A DNA stretch of 64,000 bases, taken from positions 558,001 through 622,000 of the forward strand of contig NZ_CP106793.1 of assembly GCF_025642135.1 (NCBI RefSeq). Direction: 5' to 3'. Shown here piece after piece: positions 26,280-63,349 of the stretch. A program made the translations under genes and the position numbers. Source of the DNA: Streptomyces cynarae. Its GTDB lineage: Bacteria > Actinomycetota > Actinomycetes > Streptomycetales > Streptomycetaceae. The notes below the pieces were generated by a model. That model was given only the letters and a program-made list of their open reading frames with translations. It ran no database searches and was not told where the DNA came from. The first letter of the stretch is position 1. Every line of letters starts with the position of its first letter.

Positions 26280-27289
26280 GGGTCCCCCACTCGGAGACGG
26301 TCAGAACGCGTCCCGCCACGTCCACGGCACCGTTCCGGCAGCGGCTCGGGGCATCGATGCCACGGCGGTTCGGGGGCTGCGGCTCCGCCCCCAGCGGGGC
26401 CGCGGTCACCGACGTACAAGCGTGCACAGGTGGCGCAATTCTTCGCCCTCCCTCACGCCCGTCCGGATCCCGCCCGGTGACTGCAACAACTCTCCCCTGA
26501 TAGCGGTGGTTTCAGGTCATCTGCCGATCGGAGCGGCGGTCGGCCCCGGGACGGCCGCGCGCGGGGCCGGCCGGCGGCCGCTGAGCGCCCCGACGGCAAC
26601 TTTTTCCGGCGTGCCTGGTTTGCCGGCGAAAGCCCGGGGCACACGCGGAGCGACGTTCCGGCCGGAGCGCTGCACCCGCCAGAGTCCCCGCCGAAGTGGC
26701 CCGGCGGTGACGCAAATGCACCGCCTGCATACTCAGCGTTCAACTTTTGGGGGTTGCTTCAAGGTGACGGAACGTGAAAACTGTGGCTGAGTTCCATCGA
26801 AACGAAGGTCACCGGCCTGCGCCTCATGCCAATCGTGAGGCGACAGGAACCCGCGACTGCATATTCTCAGACGTCGTTTCGAGCGGTCGGGTCTGCGGAC
26901 CCCGCTGTCCGCTCCGGAGCCGGGAGGACCCCGCGTGGCCGTCGCGCGGGAGGTGTCACCGAGGGGGACGTGTCATGCCGGGTTTGTGCACTGCACGACA
27001 GGGTGCGCGGCGGGGCCGTGGCCGGTCGCGCAACCGCAGTGCCCTGCGCCGGACGTGCTGAGCCGCTTCGGGCCGCCCGGCGCCCGGCCGACGACGCCTG
27101 ACCGTCGCGCCACGCACGGCAAGCCACGCGGAGGCCACCGCTCAACCGCGCCACCGGCAGTCCCGGCCGCCGAACAGCGGTGGCGAGCGGTGCCCGGCCG
27201 CCCCTGGCGTCTGCGCCGAGCGCCGCCATCGGCCCACACCCCTCTCGTGGACCTCGCCCTCCGTGCCCGCGCGCCGCTACCAAGGAGAA
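26280..27289. promoter_or_regulatory. Long gene-free region upstream of the P450 gene
   Basis: About 1 kb without a supported gene precedes the P450-cyclase-NRPS run. Around 26735-26820 the DNA is notably less GC-rich (CAACTTTTGGGGGTTGC, GTGAAAACTGTGG) and holds GGTGAC (26764-26769) facing GTCACC about 40 bases on. This is the best place for the main biosynthetic promoter and activator sites, although I cannot match a known operator. Confidence 0.4.
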
Positions 27290-28501
27290 ATGGTGATCAG
27301 TAATCAACTGGCAGGTGAACCGCTCCTCTTGGAGGTGTTACCCCACCGCTGGCGGGAATTACGCGACGCCGGGCCGGTGCGGTACGACGAGGCGCAGGGC
27401 GTGTGGCAGGTCCTGGACCACGAGACCGTCGCCACCGTGCTCGCCGACCCGGCGACCTACTCCTCGGACTTGTCCGCCCTCACACCCACCCAGGCAGACT
27501 TCGAGACCTTCCGGCAGGGCAACTTCGTCGGCATGGACCCGCCTGAGCACCGCAAACTCCGCACACTGGTGAGCCAGGCATTCACCCCGCGCGTCGTTCA
27601 GGGGCTCGCGCCCCGTATCGAGGCCGTGTGCGTACGGCTGCTGGACGCCGTCGCCGATCGCGACCGGTTCGACCTGGTCGATGCCCTGGCCTATCCGCTC
27701 CCCATCATTGTGATCGCCGAACTGCTCGGCATCCCCGCGGAGGAACACCGGCTCTTCCAGGAATGGGCGAGCGTGCTGTTCGGCGGGGACCAGCTCGGCG
27801 AGGCCCCCGACATGGCCGACCTGGAACGGGCCCTGGAGGCCATCGCCCCGACGGTGCGCGAGATGAACGGCTACATGCTGGACCACATCCGCCATCGCAG
27901 AGCCCATCCCGGTACCGACCTCACCAGCCGGCTCATCGCCGCCGAGGTGGACGGCGTCCGCCTCACCGACCAGGAGATGGTCGGATTCGTGGCCCTGCTG
28001 CTGGTCGCCGGGCACATCACCACCACGGCGCTGCTGGGCAACGCCGTCGTCACCTTCGACCGGCACCCGGGTACGGACGCCGCACTGCGCGCCGACCCGG
28101 CAGGCATCCCGGCCGCCGTGGAGGAGGTGCTGCGCTGGCTGCCCCCCTTCCCCGAACTCGGGCGCCGCGTCGCCCGGCCCGTGGTACTCGGCAGGCACGA
28201 ACTGCCCGCCGACACGTTGCTGATGGTCCATCTCGGTGCCGCGAACCGGGACCCGTCCCACTTCGACGCACCCGACGTCTTCGACGTGGGCCGACACCCG
28301 AATCCGCACCTGACCTTCGGCCACGGGATTCACTTCTGCTTCGGCGCGCCGCTGGCCCGGCTGGAAGCACGGATCGCCCTGCAACTGCTGCATAAACGAT
28401 TCCGCACCCTGACGGTGCCCTCCTACGAGGACATCGCCTTCCAGAACCCGGCCGTCATCATCGGCGTACGCCGGCTGCCCGTCGAGGTCAGCAGACCGTA
28501 A
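27290..28501 (+). CDS. Cytochrome P450 of the NRPS cluster
   Basis: About 403 residues, a normal bacterial CYP107-like length. The ExxR motif is EEVLRW, the haem-Cys motif is FGHGIHFCFG (Cys near 350), and the I-helix motif is AGHITTT (near 240), with Ile where the acidic residue usually sits. No membrane anchor is present. AAGGAG precedes two adjacent start codons: ATG at 27290 and GTG at 27293, which has the better 5-base spacing. It probably hydroxylates an amino acid, either free, carrier-bound or in the finished peptide. Required ferredoxin genes are not in the window. It lies about 100 bases upstream of the cyclase gene. Confidence 0.9.
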   Translation: MVISNQLAGEPLLLEVLPHRWRELRDAGPVRYDEAQGVWQVLDHETVATVLADPATYSSDLSALTPTQADFETFRQGNFVGMDPPEHRKLRTLVSQAFTPRVVQGLAPRIEAVCVRLLDAVADRDRFDLVDALAYPLPIIVIAELLGIPAEEHRLFQEWASVLFGGDQLGEAPDMADLERALEAIAPTVREMNGYMLDHIRHRRAHPGTDLTSRLIAAEVDGVRLTDQEMVGFVALLLVAGHITTTALLGNAVVTFDRHPGTDAALRADPAGIPAAVEEVLRWLPPFPELGRRVARPVVLGRHELPADTLLMVHLGAANRDPSHFDAPDVFDVGRHPNPHLTFGHGIHFCFGAPLARLEARIALQLLHKRFRTLTVPSYEDIAFQNPAVIIGVRRLPVEVSRP

Positions 28502-28603
28502 CGCCGGCGTGCCCGCGCCCGGCCTGCCCCGGACACCGCTCACTCCTGGGGCCGGGCCGTACCACACCCGCACATGAGACCCACCAACGGGAGTCCCCTT
28601 CTC

Positions 28604-29956
28604 ATGCCCTACACCGTCCCCACCGCTCCGGCCGCCTCCTGTGCGCCGGCCCTGGTCCGCCAGGAGCTGCAGGACCGACTCGACGCGCTGGCCCGGATCC
28701 ACCGGGTGCCCGGCGCCCAACTCGCCCTGGACACCGGTTCGGACCTGTTAGTGCTGCACACCGGTACGGCCGACGCCGCCTCCGGCGCCCCCTTGACGGC
28801 AGACACGGCAGTGCCCCTGGGGTCGCTCACCAAGCCCTACACGGCCGCCCTCGTCATGCTCCTGGCGGACGACGGCGACCTGGACCTGGACGAGCCCGCC
28901 GCCGACCACCTTGCCGAGCTACGTGGCGCACCGGACGTGACGGTCCGCCAGCTGCTCAGTCACACCGCCGGACTGCCCACCGGGCCCGACTCCGACACCG
29001 CCGCCGCAACGACCGCAGCGCGCTATCTCGCTGCCGTCTGCACCGCCGAAGACGCGCTCTTCGCGCCGGGCACCGACTTCTCCTACTCCAACGCCGGCTA
29101 CGTCGCCGCCGGCCGGCTGGTCGAGGCGGTGACCGGCATGCCGTGGCGGGAAGCAGTCCGCGCCCTGCTCCTCGAACCCCTGGGTACCGTCCCCGCGTTC
29201 GTCGGCGACACCGCCTCCCTCCGCCCGGTCGCCACCGGTCACGCGTTCAACACCGCGACGGGCCTGGCGCGTCCGGCCCGGCAGAACCTGGCGCCGCTGG
29301 AGGCTCCGGCCGGTGCCCTGCTGGCGAGCGCGCAGGACCTCTGCGCGTTCGGCAACGCCCTGATCGGCCGCTGCGACGTCCTGCCGCCTGCCGTCGCCAA
29401 GGAGATGCGCCGACCGGAGACAGCCGCCCGCCCCGGCGCACTCGCCGACGGCTGGGGCCCGGGACTGGCCCTGTACCGGCAGGACGAGCGCCTGTGGTGC
29501 GGGCACGACGGCAACGCCCAGGGCACATCCTGCCATCTGCGGGCAGAGCCCGAGAGCGGCGTGGTGATCGCCTTCACCGGCAACGCCTCGGGCGCCACCG
29601 CGCTCTGGCGCGACCTCGCCGCCGAGTTGGCCGGGATCACAGGCGTACGGGTGCCCACCACCGTCCCACCGGCGGAACGCGGCCGTCCCGTCGTCGTGCC
29701 GGACTGCCTGGGCAGCTACCGCAACGGCAGCACCGTGTACACCGTGGCGCCGGGACCGGACGGCATGCCGGCTCTGTCCGTGGACGGCGACCTGCCCATC
29801 CCGCTGGTCTGCTACGACGACCTGTCGTGCGATCTGCTCGACCCGGCCGGCGGTCGGCTGGAACCCGGCGGCCGATTCCACCGGGATCCGGCCACCGGCA
29901 GGGTCAGCCGGGTGCAGATATCCGGACGCACCGCGCGCCGCACCGACGACGGCTGA
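28604..29956 (+). CDS. Penicillin-binding-protein-type thioesterase (SurE/MppK-like stand-alone cyclase), probable
   Basis: 450 residues. A serine beta-lactamase/carboxypeptidase fold (about 15-345) has SxxK at GSLTK (Ser74, Lys77), YxN at YSN (Tyr161, Asn163) and GHDGN (His301). A C-terminal domain of about 100 residues (VPDCLGSYRNG onward) resembles the lipocalin-like domain of PBP-type thioesterases. There is no signal peptide or membrane helix, unlike secreted carboxypeptidases, so it is cytosolic. PBP-type thioesterases release peptides from NRPSs lacking a built-in TE by head-to-tail closure, usually joining a D C-terminal residue to an L N-terminal one. The ATG at 28604 has GGGAG 10 bases before it. 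The alternatives, beta-lactamase self-resistance or a D-aminopeptidase, fit the location and missing signal peptide less well. Confidence 0.78.
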   Translation: MPYTVPTAPAASCAPALVRQELQDRLDALARIHRVPGAQLALDTGSDLLVLHTGTADAASGAPLTADTAVPLGSLTKPYTAALVMLLADDGDLDLDEPAADHLAELRGAPDVTVRQLLSHTAGLPTGPDSDTAAATTAARYLAAVCTAEDALFAPGTDFSYSNAGYVAAGRLVEAVTGMPWREAVRALLLEPLGTVPAFVGDTASLRPVATGHAFNTATGLARPARQNLAPLEAPAGALLASAQDLCAFGNALIGRCDVLPPAVAKEMRRPETAARPGALADGWGPGLALYRQDERLWCGHDGNAQGTSCHLRAEPESGVVIAFTGNASGATALWRDLAAELAGITGVRVPTTVPPAERGRPVVVPDCLGSYRNGSTVYTVAPGPDGMPALSVDGDLPIPLVCYDDLSCDLLDPAGGRLEPGGRFHRDPATGRVSRVQISGRTARRTDDG

Positions 29957-30397
29957 TCCGTCCGCAGGGGCGCCGAGTTCGGTTCGACGGCCGGACCGGA
30001 CGGCGGGGTCGCGGTGCCTCGACGGCTCGGCGGCCGAGCCGCACGGCACGCCGTTCGAGCCATCGGCGGTACGGCGGCCGGTCCGTCGAGCGGCACGACG
30101 CCCGAGCCGCCGACGCTCGGCGGCCAGCCGAGCTGTCCACGCCTCGCCGAGTCCCGGTGGCTCCGCCGGGCCCGGGTGACACCGCCGAGGGCGCCGGGTC
30201 GGCCGATGGCGGACCGCCTCGCGCCGGTGCGGGGTGGACCGCGCGAGCCTCCTCCCCCGCCGAGGCGGCGCCGGGCACCGCCGACCGCCCCCAACGCCAC
30301 GGCACCCGCGTGCGCCCGTGACGCCCGCGTGTCCCACCTCCGCGGTGGGCCCCAGGGCCGCCCGCTCCGCATCGTCCCTCTCCAAAGGACTTCACCC
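29957..30397. other. Spacer before the first NRPS gene, with a perfect hairpin
   Basis: 441 bases. CGGCTCGG (30023-30030) and CCGAGCCG (30034-30041) form a perfect 8-bp stem with a 3-base loop soon after the cyclase gene. It could trim expression between the cyclase and NRPS genes. The frame of the NRPS is open back to 30014 but that part is low-complexity and has no domain. AAAGGA before 30398 marks the true start. Confidence 0.45.
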
Positions 30398-30496
30398 ATG
30401 ACGGACCTGCACGACAAGCCCGCACCGGCGGCCTCCGAGCCGCAGGACGGCCTCGCCGACGGGGCGCCAGCGAGCGCCGCGGCCCCGGCTCGGCCC

Positions 30497-32180
30497 CATC
30501 CGACGCTCGGCGCGCTGTTCACCGCCTGGGTGGCCCGCACCCCGGACGCGCCGGCCCTGACCGACGGCCGGCGGACCTGGACGTACCGGGAACTGGCGGC
30601 GCGCGCCGACCGGCTGGCCGCCCATCTCCTGCGGCACGATGCCGGACCGGAACGGGTGGTCGCCCTGGTCCTGCCGCGCTCCATGGAACTGGTCGCGGCG
30701 GAGCTGGCCGTAGCCCGGGCGGGCGCCGCCTTCCTGCCCGTGGACCCCGCCTACCCCGCGGAGCGGCGGGCGCTGATGCTCGCCGACGCCGCGCCCACGG
30801 TCACCCTCGACGACCTGCGGCAGGTCCGCGAGCTGATGGACAGCGGCGACGGCGCGGTACCCGGGTTGGGCGCGGACGCCGGCCACACCGCCTACGTCAT
30901 CTACACATCCGGTTCCACCGGAACCCCCAAGGGCGTCGCGGTCACCCACCGCGGCATCGGCGGCTTCACCGCGGCCGCCGCCGAGCGCTACGCCGTGGGT
31001 CCGGGCGACCGGGTGCTGCAGTTCTCCTCCCCCAGCTTCGACGCCTCGGTCCTGGAGCTGTGCGTCTCCGTGCTGTCCGGCGCCACCCTGGTCGTACCGC
31101 CCGACGGCCCCTGGCTGGGTGACGAACTCGCCACCGTCCTGGACCGGCACCGGATCACTCACGCCCTGATCCCGCCGGCCGCCCTGGCCACCCTGCCCGA
31201 CCCCGCCGACGGCACCGCACGCCACCTGCGCACGCTGATCGTCGGCGCCGAGGCCTGCCCGGCCGCGCTCGTCGACCGGTGGGCACCCGGTCGCCGCATG
31301 ATCAACTCGTATGGCCCCACCGAGGCCACCATCGTCGCCACCTGGACCGGACCGCTCAGCGCCGGCCGGGGCACGCCGACCATCGGCAAGGCACTGCCCC
31401 ACACCCAGGTGCACGTACTCGACACCGCGATGCAGCCCGTACCGCCCGGCGTGGACGGCGAGTTGTGCGTGGGCGGCGACGCGGTCGCCCGCGGCTACCT
31501 GAACCGCCCCGGACTGACCGCCGCCCGCTTCGTCGCCGACCCCTTCGGGCCGCCCGGTGCGCGCCTGTACCGCACCGGCGACCGGGCCCGCTGGAGGACC
31601 GACGGGGAACTGGAGTTCCTCGGCCGGCTCGACCGCCAGGTGAAGATACGCGGCTTCCGCATCGAACCCGGGGAGATAGAGGCGGCCCTGCGCCGGGACG
31701 CCGGGGTCGGCGAGGCCGTGGTCGTGGTCCGGGAGGACGAGCCGGGCAGAGCACGCCTCGTCGGCTACGTCACCCCCGCCGCCCGCGAACGGAGGCCGGA
31801 CCCGGCGACCCTGCGGACGGCCGTGGCCGCCGTGCTGCCGGCCCACATGGTGCCCTCCGCCGTGGTGGTTCTGGACCGGCTGCCGCTCACCGCGCAGCAC
31901 AAGATCGACCGTCGGGCCCTGCCCGCCCCCGAGCGGACGGCCGCGGCCGGCCACGTCCCGCCCCGCACCGCCGAGGAGCGGGCGCTGGCCGTCATCTGGG
32001 CGGACGTCCTGGGCGTCGACCCGATCGGCACGGCCGACGACTTCTTCGACCTGGGGGGCGACTCGATCCTCGCCGCCCGCACCCTGGCCCGGATCCGGGA
32101 AGACCTGGGCGTCCGGCTGCACGTACGGGACGTCTTCACCGCGCGCACGATCGCCGCCCTGGCCCCCCTGCTCGGTTCCG
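30497..32180 (+). other. NRPS module 1 (loading): A1-T1
   Basis: The A-domain code read by eye is D-A-L-L-I-G-S-I-V-(K): a hydrophobic pocket for an alpha-amino acid that I cannot assign. It is nearly the same as module 5. A10 reads QHKIDR, with the catalytic Lys kept but the usual NG replaced. There is no starter C domain, so no fatty acyl group is expected. Confidence 0.8.
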
Positions 32181-32224
32181 CGTCCGGCACCGCGCCGCAG
32201 GAGCCGATCCCGCCCGCCCCGCGG

Positions 32225-35200
32225 GAGGGCGCCCTGCCGCTGTCCAGCGCGCAGCGGCGGCTGTGGTTCCTCGACGACCTCACCGGCGGCGGCACCGAGT
32301 ACAACACCGGCGTGTCCCTGCGGTTGCGCGGCGCCCTGGACACTGCCGCCCTGCAGCGGTCCCTGCACCGCCTCGCTGCGCGCCACGACTCCCTTCGGAC
32401 CACCTTCGCCACCGTCGGCGGGCAGGGTGTCCAACGCGTCGACGCGGAGGGCGATCTTCCGCTGCGGATCGCCGACCTCGGTGACGTCCCCGCGGACCGC
32501 CGCGCCGAGGCCGCGGAACGCCTCCTCACCGAGGAACTGGGCCGCCCCTACGACCTGGCGGCCGGTCCCCTCACCCGCGCGCTGCTCGTCCGCCTGACCG
32601 GCGCGGACCACCTCCTGCTGCTGGCCCAGCACCACATCGTCACCGACGGGTGGTCGGTGGGCATCCTCACCCGTGAACTCGCCGCCCTCTACCGGGCGGA
32701 GGTCACCGGAGAGCCCGACGGGCTGACCCGGCCGGCTGTCCAGTATCCGGACTTCGCCCTCTGGGAGCAGCGGCAGCGGGCCACGGAGACGGAAGCGGAC
32801 GACCTCGCCTACTGGAAGCGGCACCTGGCCGGCCTTCAGCAGCTGGACCTGCCGACGGACCGGCCCCGGCCACCGGTGCGCACCACCGCCGGCGCGGCCC
32901 ACCGGCACCGCCTCCCGGCGGAACTGGTGGCCCGCCTGCGGCACCTGGCCGGGGGGCGGGGCACCACGCTGTTCACCTTGTTCGCGGGAGCCTCGGCGCT
33001 GCTGTTCTCCCGGTACTCGGGGCAGCGGGACGTCGCGTTCGGGACCGTCACCAACGGCCGGGCCCGCCGGGACCTGGAGGACGTGCCCGGCTTCTTCGCC
33101 AACACCGTGGTGCTGCGCGGGGAGGTGGACGAGCGGGCGACCGTGGACGGGTTCGTGGAGAGCATGCGGGCGACGGTGCTGGACGCCTTCGCGCATGACG
33201 GGGTGCCGTTCGACCGGGTGGTCGAGGAGCTGTCGCCGCCCCGCGACCCCAGCCGCACCCCTCTGGTGCAGGCGCTCGTCGTCCAGCAGGCCGCCACCGC
33301 CCCGCCGCACCTCTCCGGTGGCCTGCGCTTCGAGGACCACCCACTGCCCCGCCCGGCCGCCCGCTTCGACCTGGTGCTGGAGTTCACACCTCACCCCGAC
33401 GGCGGCTGCGCGCTGACCGTGGAGTACAACACGGACCTGTTCGAGGCGGCGACCGTGATGCGGCTCACCCGCCATCTGCACCGCCTGCTGGAAGGCATGG
33501 CGGACGGGCCGGGCCGGACGCTGGCCGAACTGCCGATGCTCTCCGACGAGGAGCAGCGCACGCTGGTGCACGACGGGAATCCGCCTGCCCGGCGCACCCG
33601 CGACACCCCGGAGGTCACGCTCCCCGAACTGTTCCGCGCGCAGGTGGCCCGTACCCCCGACCGGACCGCCGTCGTCTGCGGCCCCGTCCGGCTCGACTAC
33701 GCCGAGACCGACCGGCGCGCCAACCGGCTCGCCCGGCTGCTCGTCGCGCACGGCGCCGGTCCCGAGACCCTGGTCGCGCTGTGCCTGCCGCGCACCGCCG
33801 ACCTGGTACCGGTGCTGTGGGCGGTGCTGAAGTCGGGGGCGGCCTACCTGCCGGTCGACCCCGCCTACCCGGACGAACGCATCCGCCTCATGCTCGCCGA
33901 CGCCGGGCCCGCCCTCGTCGTCGCCACCCGTCAGACCGCGCCCGCCCTCCCCGAGGACTGCGACCCCCTCATCCTGGAGGACTGCGCGGAGGCGGCCGTG
34001 GCCGACACCGAGCTGACCGACGCCGACCGGATCGGGCCGCTCCTGCTGGACCATCCGGCGTACGTCATCTACACCTCCGGCTCAACCGGCCGCCCCAAGG
34101 GTGTCGTGGTCACCCACCGCAGTGTTGCGGCGCTGGCCGACTGGGCGCGGGAGCGCTTCGGCGTGGGCCGGCCGGCCCATGTGATCGCCTCCACCTCCCT
34201 CAACTTCGACGTGTCGGTCTTCGAGCTGCTGTGCCCGCTGACGGCCGGTGGAACCGTTGAGGTGGTGGCCGACCTGCCGGCCCTCGCCGACGCGCCGGAC
34301 CCACGGCACGCCGCGCTGCTCAGCGGCGTGCCCTCGGTGGTCTCCCGAATGGTCGCCGGAGGCACGGCACCGGTGACGGCGGACACCGTCGTCCTGGCCG
34401 GAGAGGCGCTGCCCGCCCAGACGGTGCACGACGTGCGCGCCGCCATGCCCGGCTGCGGGGTCGCCAACATCTACGGCCCCACCGAGGCCACCGTGTACGC
34501 CACCGCCTGGTTCGCCGGCGACCCGCTGCCCGACCAGGCCCCGCCCATCGGCCGACCGGTGGCCCGGACCCGCGTCTACGTCCTGGACCGCTCCCTGCGC
34601 CCCCAACCCGTCGGGGTCACCGGCGAGTTGTATCTCGGGGGCGCCGGCCTCGCCCGCGGCTACCTGAACCGCCCCGGACTGACCGCCGCCCGGTTCGTCG
34701 CCGACCCGTTCGGCGCGCCGGGAGAGCGCATGTACCGCACCGGCGACCTGGTGCGCCGCCGCGCGGACGGCGAACTGGAGTACCTGGGCCGGATCGACCA
34801 GCAGGTCAAGGTGCGCGGCTTCCGCATCGAACTGGGCGAGGTGGAGGAGGCGCTGCGCCGCTGCGCGGGCGTGGCCGAGGCGGCGGCCACCACCACCGAC
34901 GGCGACGGCCACCGTCGCCTGGTCGGCTATGTGGTCCCCGCCCCCGGGGAGCATGTGGAGCCGGAGGCCGTACGCCGGGAACTGGGCCGCACGCTGCCGG
35001 ACTACATGGTCCCTTCGCCCGTCGTCGTGCTGGACGCCCTGCCGCTCAACCCTAACGGCAAGCTCGACCGCGGCCGGCTCCCCGACCCGGGCCCCGCCGT
35101 GCGCGCGACACGGCATGTCGCGCCCCGTACGTCCACCGAGCGCACCCTCGCCGCGATCTGGGCGGACGTCCTGGACGTGGAGCGGATCGGCGTCGACGAC

Positions 35201-36690
35201 AACTTCTTCGAACTCGGCGGCGATTCCATCCTCGGTATCCAGGTGGTGTCCCGGGCCCGGCAGGAGGGGCTGGCGGTGACCTCCCGGGACGTCTACCGGC
35301 ACCAGACGGTCGCCGCGCTGGCCCGCCACGCCGACGCCACAGGGCCATTGCGGGCGGCGGGCCCCGCGCCGGAGGCCGCCACCGGGGCGGCTCCCCTGAC
35401 ACCCATTCAGCACTGGCTGTTCGAGGACTTAGCCGAGCGCGCCGGTCACTTCGCCCAGGCCGTGTCCGTCGAGGTGCCCGAGGACCTGGACGCGGCGGCG
35501 CTGGAGGCGGCGCTGAACGATCTGGCCGTCCACCATGACGCCCTTCGCTCCCGCTTCGTCGCCGGCGAAGGGGAACAGGTCCGCTGGCACATCGACGAGC
35601 AGGCACCCCGGCTGCGCCTGGCCCGCCACACCGGACCGGACACCGACACCCCGCACTTCGGCCCGTTCGACCTCGCCCGGGGGCCGCTGCTGCGGGCGGT
35701 GCTGCACGACCGTGGCCCCGGCCGGCCGTGCGTCCTGCACCTCGCCGTCCACCACCTGGTGGTCGACGGGGTCTCCTGGCGGCTGCTCCTGGAGGACCTC
35801 GACCGCGCCTACCGGGCCCGCCGCGCCGGCCGGGACGGTCACGCGGCCCTGCCCGCGAAGTCCTCGGCGCTTCGGCAGTGGGCGCGTCGGCTCGGCGCGT
35901 ACGCCGACGACGGCGGTTTCGCCGACGAGAGGGCGTACTGGGAGCAGGCCGTCCCGGACGCCGCGGCCGGCCTGCCCGCCGACCTGACGGGCCCCGACAC
36001 CTACGCCTCGGCCCGCGCGGTGACCGTGCGTCTGAACCCGGAGGACACCGCGGCCCTGCTGCGCACCCTGCCGGACACCTACCGCACCCGCGCCAACGAC
36101 GTGCTGCTCGGCGCCCTCGGCAGGGTGTTGTGCGCCTGGAGCGGACGGGACCGGGTGGTGGTCGACGTCGAGGGACACGGCCGCGAGGAACTCTTCCCCG
36201 AACTGGACATCAGCCGCACCGTCGGCTGGTTCACCACCCGCTATCCCGTCGTCCTCGCCGTCCCGGCGGAGGCCGGCTGGGACACCGTGCTGAAACAGGT
36301 CAAGGAGCAGCTGCGCGCCGTACCCCGGCACGGCCTGGGCCATGACGCGCTGCGCCGACTGCCCGGGCCGTCGGCGGCGCCGCAGACCCCGGCCGCACAG
36401 GTCAGCTTCAACTACCTGGGCCGGATGGGGTTGTCGGAGAGCTCGGACGGCTTGTACCGGGGCATCGCCCGGGCTCTGGAGCTGGACGCCCACCCGGCGG
36501 CCCGGCGTCCGCACCCCCTGGAGGTCGTCGGCCGACTGGACGGCGACGCACTGGAGTTCAGCTGGTTCTATTCGGAGCAGGTACACCGGCGGGACACCGT
36601 CGCCGCCCTGGCGGAACGCTTCGCCCGTGAGCTCGCGGACCTCGCCCGGTACGCGGCCGGGCCCGGCGCCGCCGGGCGCACCCGTCCGAC
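32225..36690 (+). other. NRPS module 2: C-A-T-E
   Basis: The C domain opens [15 protein letters not shown], the LCL type, fitting the L residue from module 1. The A code is D-V-F-S-V-A-I-V-Y-(K), identical to module 4. The first six positions resemble codes I recall for piperazate-type substrates, but the rest do not, so I leave it unassigned. The E domain predicts a D residue. Confidence 0.8.
36681..36683 (+). other. Frameshift point in NRPS A (one C missing)
   Basis: The sequence GGGCGCACCCGTCCGAC gives RTRPT in frame. CCCC here would give [15 protein letters not shown] and join the two frames exactly. This is most likely a homopolymer undercall. Confidence 0.85.
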
Positions 36691-36720
36691 TTCCCGCTGG
36701 CCCGTCTGGACCAGGCCGCC

Positions 36721-48987
<12,267 letters not shown>

Positions 48988-49000
48988 GGATCCGACGACC

Positions 49001-63349
<14,349 letters not shown>

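Noticed and set aside
28604..29956. Secreted beta-lactamase or D-Ala-D-Ala carboxypeptidase
   Set aside because: There is no signal peptide or membrane anchor, and the extra C-terminal domain and NRPS neighbourhood fit a PBP-type thioesterase better. It is not fully excluded.
30014..30397. N-terminal extension of NRPS A
   Set aside because: The frame is open but Pro/Arg-rich without a domain; a good ribosome binding site precedes the ATG at 30398.
30392..34054. A 1220-residue minus-strand open frame
   Set aside because: It is antisense to modules 1-2, with no motif or start context.
36675..36690. Programmed +1 or -1 ribosomal frameshifting in NRPS A
   Set aside because: There is no slippery heptamer or downstream structure that stands out, and an identical C-run defect occurs in NRPS B; a sequencing indel explains both.
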